Assembly: GCA_946479015.1 (NCBI GenBank)
Contig: CAMLEQ010000141.1
Coordinates: forward strand, 1 to 8,815
Direction of reading: 5' to 3'
Length of the DNA stretch: 8,815 nucleotides
Source: an uncultured Gemmatimonadota bacterium
GTDB lineage: Bacteria > Gemmatimonadota > Gemmatimonadetes > Gemmatimonadales > Gemmatimonadaceae
Of this stretch, positions 6,691-8,815 are shown in pieces. The notes under the pieces were generated by a model. The model ran no database searches. It saw only the letters and a list, made by a program, of their open reading frames with translations, and had not been told where the DNA came from. The position numbers and the translations under genes were made by a program. Positions within the stretch are counted from its first letter, which is position 1. Each line of letters opens with the position of its first letter.

Positions 6691-7257
6691 ATGGACGGCT
6701 ACCGCATCGCACTCTTCGTTCACCTGCTCGCGCTCGTCGCCGCGAGCTGCGCCTCGGCCATCGTTCACCTGGCGGAGTCGAAGCGCCGCCGCGCCGCCAC
6801 CGCGCACGAGGCGCTGCAGTGGCTCCAGATCGCCGCCAAGGCGGCGCCCACCTTCCCCATCGTGTTGCTCGTGCTGTTCGCCACGGGGGGCTACATGGTC
6901 ACCGCGCAGCACGGCTGGTCGTGGAGCGCCGGGTGGGTGGACGCGGGCGTCCTCGGCGTGGTCCTGCTGTTCGTGAACGGATCGGTGATCGGACGGCGGA
7001 GCCGCGCCGCCGGGCGCGCGCTCGCGGGGATCGCGAACGGCTCCGCGCCCGAGCAGGCGCTCCCCCACGACCCGCTGGTACCCGTGCTCTCCTGGTCGAA
7101 CACGGGGCTCGCCATGGCCGTGGTGTTCGTGATGGCGACCAAGCCCGAGCTGGCGGGGTCGCTCATCGCGCTCGCGGTCGGCATCGCCGCCGGGATGACG
7201 ATCGCGCTCTCGCCGAAGCGGAGCGGGGCGCTGGTGGAAGAGACGTCCGCGGGCTGA
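6691..7257 (+). CDS. Multi-pass membrane protein of unknown function (DUF2269-like?)
   Basis: A 188-aa protein with four or five predicted membrane helices at about residues 5-27, 53-70, 83-101, 133-150 and 153-173. The start MDGYRIALFVHLLALVAASC, with a His in the first helix, and the overall spacing recall DUF2269-type integral membrane proteins, but the match is by eye and weak. The ATG at 6691 follows a purine-rich stretch (GAGGAGAGAGGAAGG, 6676-6690) that supplies a ribosome binding site. An open frame from 6631 exists, but its extra residues look non-coding. It lies 113 bp after the MIP gene on the same strand and could share a transcript. A large hairpin follows. The role is not known. 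Confidence 0.82.
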   Translation: MDGYRIALFVHLLALVAASCASAIVHLAESKRRRAATAHEALQWLQIAAKAAPTFPIVLLVLFATGGYMVTAQHGWSWSAGWVDAGVLGVVLLFVNGSVIGRRSRAAGRALAGIANGSAPEQALPHDPLVPVLSWSNTGLAMAVVFVMATKPELAGSLIALAVGIAAGMTIALSPKRSGALVEETSAG

Positions 7258-7282
7258 GCGCTCGCTGGTCCTGGGAGCTCTC

Positions 7283-7321
7283 GCGGGGCCGCGCCCGGCG
7301 GTTGCCGGGGCGCGGCCCCGC
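7283..7321. terminator. Large GC hairpin between membrane-protein and permease genes
   Basis: Bases 7283-7299 pair with 7304-7321 over 17 bp with one bulged base, around a 4-base GGTT loop. There is no T-run on either side. It begins 25 bp after the stop of the upstream gene, as a transcript end would. GC-rich bacteria often end transcripts at such T-less hairpins, but attenuation of the permease mRNA, whose start is 36 bp away, is an alternative. Confidence 0.65.
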
Positions 7322-7357
7322 ATCCATGTTGGTCGCTCCCTCTACCCGGCGGCGCCC

Positions 7358-8713
7358 ATGGAGACGACCACCGTCGAACGCGCTGCGGTCGTTCGCGAGC
7401 CTGGCCGCCTGCGCCGCGCGCTGGGCCTGGGATTCGGCCTGGCGGTCACGGTCGGGATGACGATCGGCGCCGGAATCCTGCGCGCGCCGACCGACGTCGC
7501 CACCCGGCTGCCGAGCCCTGTCCTGTTCTTCGCCGCCTGGGTCGTCGGCGGCCTGTACGCGCTCATCGCCGCCAACTCGCTCACGGAGCTGGGGACGATG
7601 CTCCCCCGCTCCGGCGGTCAGTACGTGTTCGCGCGCTACGCGCTCGGGCCCTTCGCCGGGTTCGTGGTCGGCTGGAACGACTGGATCTCGACGTGCGGCA
7701 GCGTGGCGGCGGTGGCGATCGTGCTGGCCGAAGCGCTGGGCGCGCTGGTGGGACCGCTCGCGCCGCACGCGATGGCGGTGGCGGTGGCGATCGTGGTCGC
7801 CTTCACCGCGCTGCTCTGGCGCGGGGTGCAGCAGGGGGACCAGGCGCAGCGCCTGACGAGCGCGCTCAAGGCACTCGCGTTCCTCGCGCTCGTCACCGCC
7901 TGCTTCGTGCTCGGCCCGCGCTCCGGCGCCCCCCAGGTCACGGCGCCGCCGGCGATCCCCACGGGGGCGGCACTCGCCGGCGCGTTCATCGTCGCCATGC
8001 AGGGAGTGATCTTCACCTACGACGGCTGGAGCGCCCCATTCTACTTCTCCGAGGAGGTGCGCGAGCCGGGGCGGGAGCTTCCGCGCGCGGTGCTCGGCGG
8101 CCTGCTCGTGGTGATGGGGATCTACCTGCTCGTGAACGCGGCGTTCGTGTGGGTGCTCCCCCTCCCCGCGATCGCCCGCTCGAACATGGCCGCGGCAAGC
8201 GCCGCCGCCGTGGTGTTCGGTAGCCGGGGGGACATGGTGGTGCGGCTGCTCGTGGTGCTCGCCCTCCCGAGCGCGGTGAACGCCCTCCTGCTCGCCGCAT
8301 CGCGCGTGCTGTACGCGATGGGCCGCGACGGGATGGCGCCGCGCATCGCCGAGCGCGTGAGCGAGGGAGGGACGCCTCGGATCGCGCTCTTCGCGAGCGC
8401 GATCGTGACGGTGCTCTTCCTCGTCACCGGCACCTTCGAGACGGTGATCGCCCGGCTCGCCTTCCTCTTCGTGGCGAACTACGCGCTGTCGATGATCGCC
8501 GTGTTCGTGCTCCGCCGGCGCGAGCCCGATGCGCCGCGCCCCTATCGCGCGTGGGGCTACCCGTGGTCCACGGTGCTCGCGCTCCTCCTCTCGGTGAGCT
8601 TCCTCGTGGGGATGGGCGTGAGCGACTGGAGCAACACGCGGATCGCGCTGCTGCTGGTGGTGATCAGCTACCCGGTGTTCGCGCTCCTGGTGCGGCGAGC
8701 AGGGCGCGCCTGA
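7358..8713 (+). CDS. APC-superfamily amino acid permease
   Basis: A 451-aa inner-membrane transporter with about 12 hydrophobic segments. It is of the amino acid-polyamine-organocation type, which moves amino acids or related amines by proton or exchange coupling. The unwound first helix motif is clear: AVTVGMTIGAGILRAPTDVA (GAGIL at residues 37-41). It is followed by ELGTMLPRSGGQYVFARYAL and GFVVGWNDWIS, a family signature, then GVIFTYDGWSAPFYFSEEVR in helix 6, and SRVLYAMGRDGMAPR in the helix 8 region. The length is normal for LAT-like bacterial members. The ATG at 7358 is kept because the residues after it lead directly into a basic cytoplasmic N-terminus, but no good Shine-Dalgarno is seen. 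The substrate cannot be read from the sequence. It starts 36 bp after the large hairpin and so may have its own promoter or be attenuated. Confidence 0.93.
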   Translation: METTTVERAAVVREPGRLRRALGLGFGLAVTVGMTIGAGILRAPTDVATRLPSPVLFFAAWVVGGLYALIAANSLTELGTMLPRSGGQYVFARYALGPFAGFVVGWNDWISTCGSVAAVAIVLAEALGALVGPLAPHAMAVAVAIVVAFTALLWRGVQQGDQAQRLTSALKALAFLALVTACFVLGPRSGAPQVTAPPAIPTGAALAGAFIVAMQGVIFTYDGWSAPFYFSEEVREPGRELPRAVLGGLLVVMGIYLLVNAAFVWVLPLPAIARSNMAAASAAAVVFGSRGDMVVRLLVVLALPSAVNALLLAASRVLYAMGRDGMAPRIAERVSEGGTPRIALFASAIVTVLFLVTGTFETVIARLAFLFVANYALSMIAVFVLRRREPDAPRPYRAWGYPWSTVLALLLSVSFLVGMGVSDWSNTRIALLLVVISYPVFALLVRRAGRA

Positions 8714-8815
8714 GCGGCAGGGCGTGGCGTCCCGCGCCCCCGTCCGGACGAGGGGGCCCCCCCCCGGGGCAACCGCCCGCGCCGCCCGGAGGGGCCCCCG
8801 GGCCCAGCGGCGGCG
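8714..8815. other. GC-rich hairpin tail with homopolymer run
   Basis: After the permease stop there is an imperfect hairpin, CCCCCGTCC against GGACGAGGGGG, around 8738-8756 with a two-base bulge. It has no T-run and may end the permease transcript. It is followed by nine consecutive C (8757-8765) and then four G, and by further palindromic G/C blocks. No gene is visible. The run may be a sequencing or assembly weak point. Confidence 0.5.

Overview
The window is very GC-rich DNA whose start belongs to a gyrB gene. Codon third positions are almost all G or C. The mix of genes (a secreted DinB-like protein with a C-terminal DUF3471-like domain, small secreted proteins with RDSMP/RPD motifs, a membrane-anchored SRPBCC protein) looks most like a Gemmatimonadota chromosome. 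That is an inference from style, not from a marker match.

Layout. (1) 1-1013, + strand: the 3' third of gyrB. (2) 1014-1257: an AT-richer spacer with short direct and inverted repeats, ending in a textbook intrinsic terminator. (3) 1258-3399: a low-density zone of remnants. It holds a fragment of an IS1595/ISXO2-type transposase, a small secreted protein with an internal repeat (- strand), a decayed gene with two in-frame stops (- strand), a coding-like scrap on the + strand, a 67-aa membrane protein (- strand) and a probably frameshifted lipoprotein gene (- strand). (4) 3418-5600, - strand: three intact genes. A 162-aa protein of unknown function runs almost directly into a membrane-anchored SRPBCC protein; after a 141-bp gap comes the exported DinB/DUF3471 protein, followed 18 bp later by the broken lipoprotein gene. 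(5) 5601-5839: a divergent intergenic region. (6) 5840-8713, + strand: an aquaporin-like MIP channel, a multi-pass membrane protein of unknown function and an APC-family amino acid permease. A large GC hairpin lies between the last two. (7) 8714-8815: a hairpin-rich, C/G-homopolymer tail.

How the genes fit together. gyrB is housekeeping and ends its own unit. The rest is accessory: small envelope or exported proteins on the - strand and membrane transport or channel proteins on the + strand. No defence system, CRISPR array, biosynthetic cluster or RNA gene was seen. The most informative oddities are the decayed genes between 1258 and 3399, the aquaporin-like channel whose second NPA motif lacks the usual arginine, and the DinB-like protein in which one expected metal-ligand histidine appears to be aspartate.
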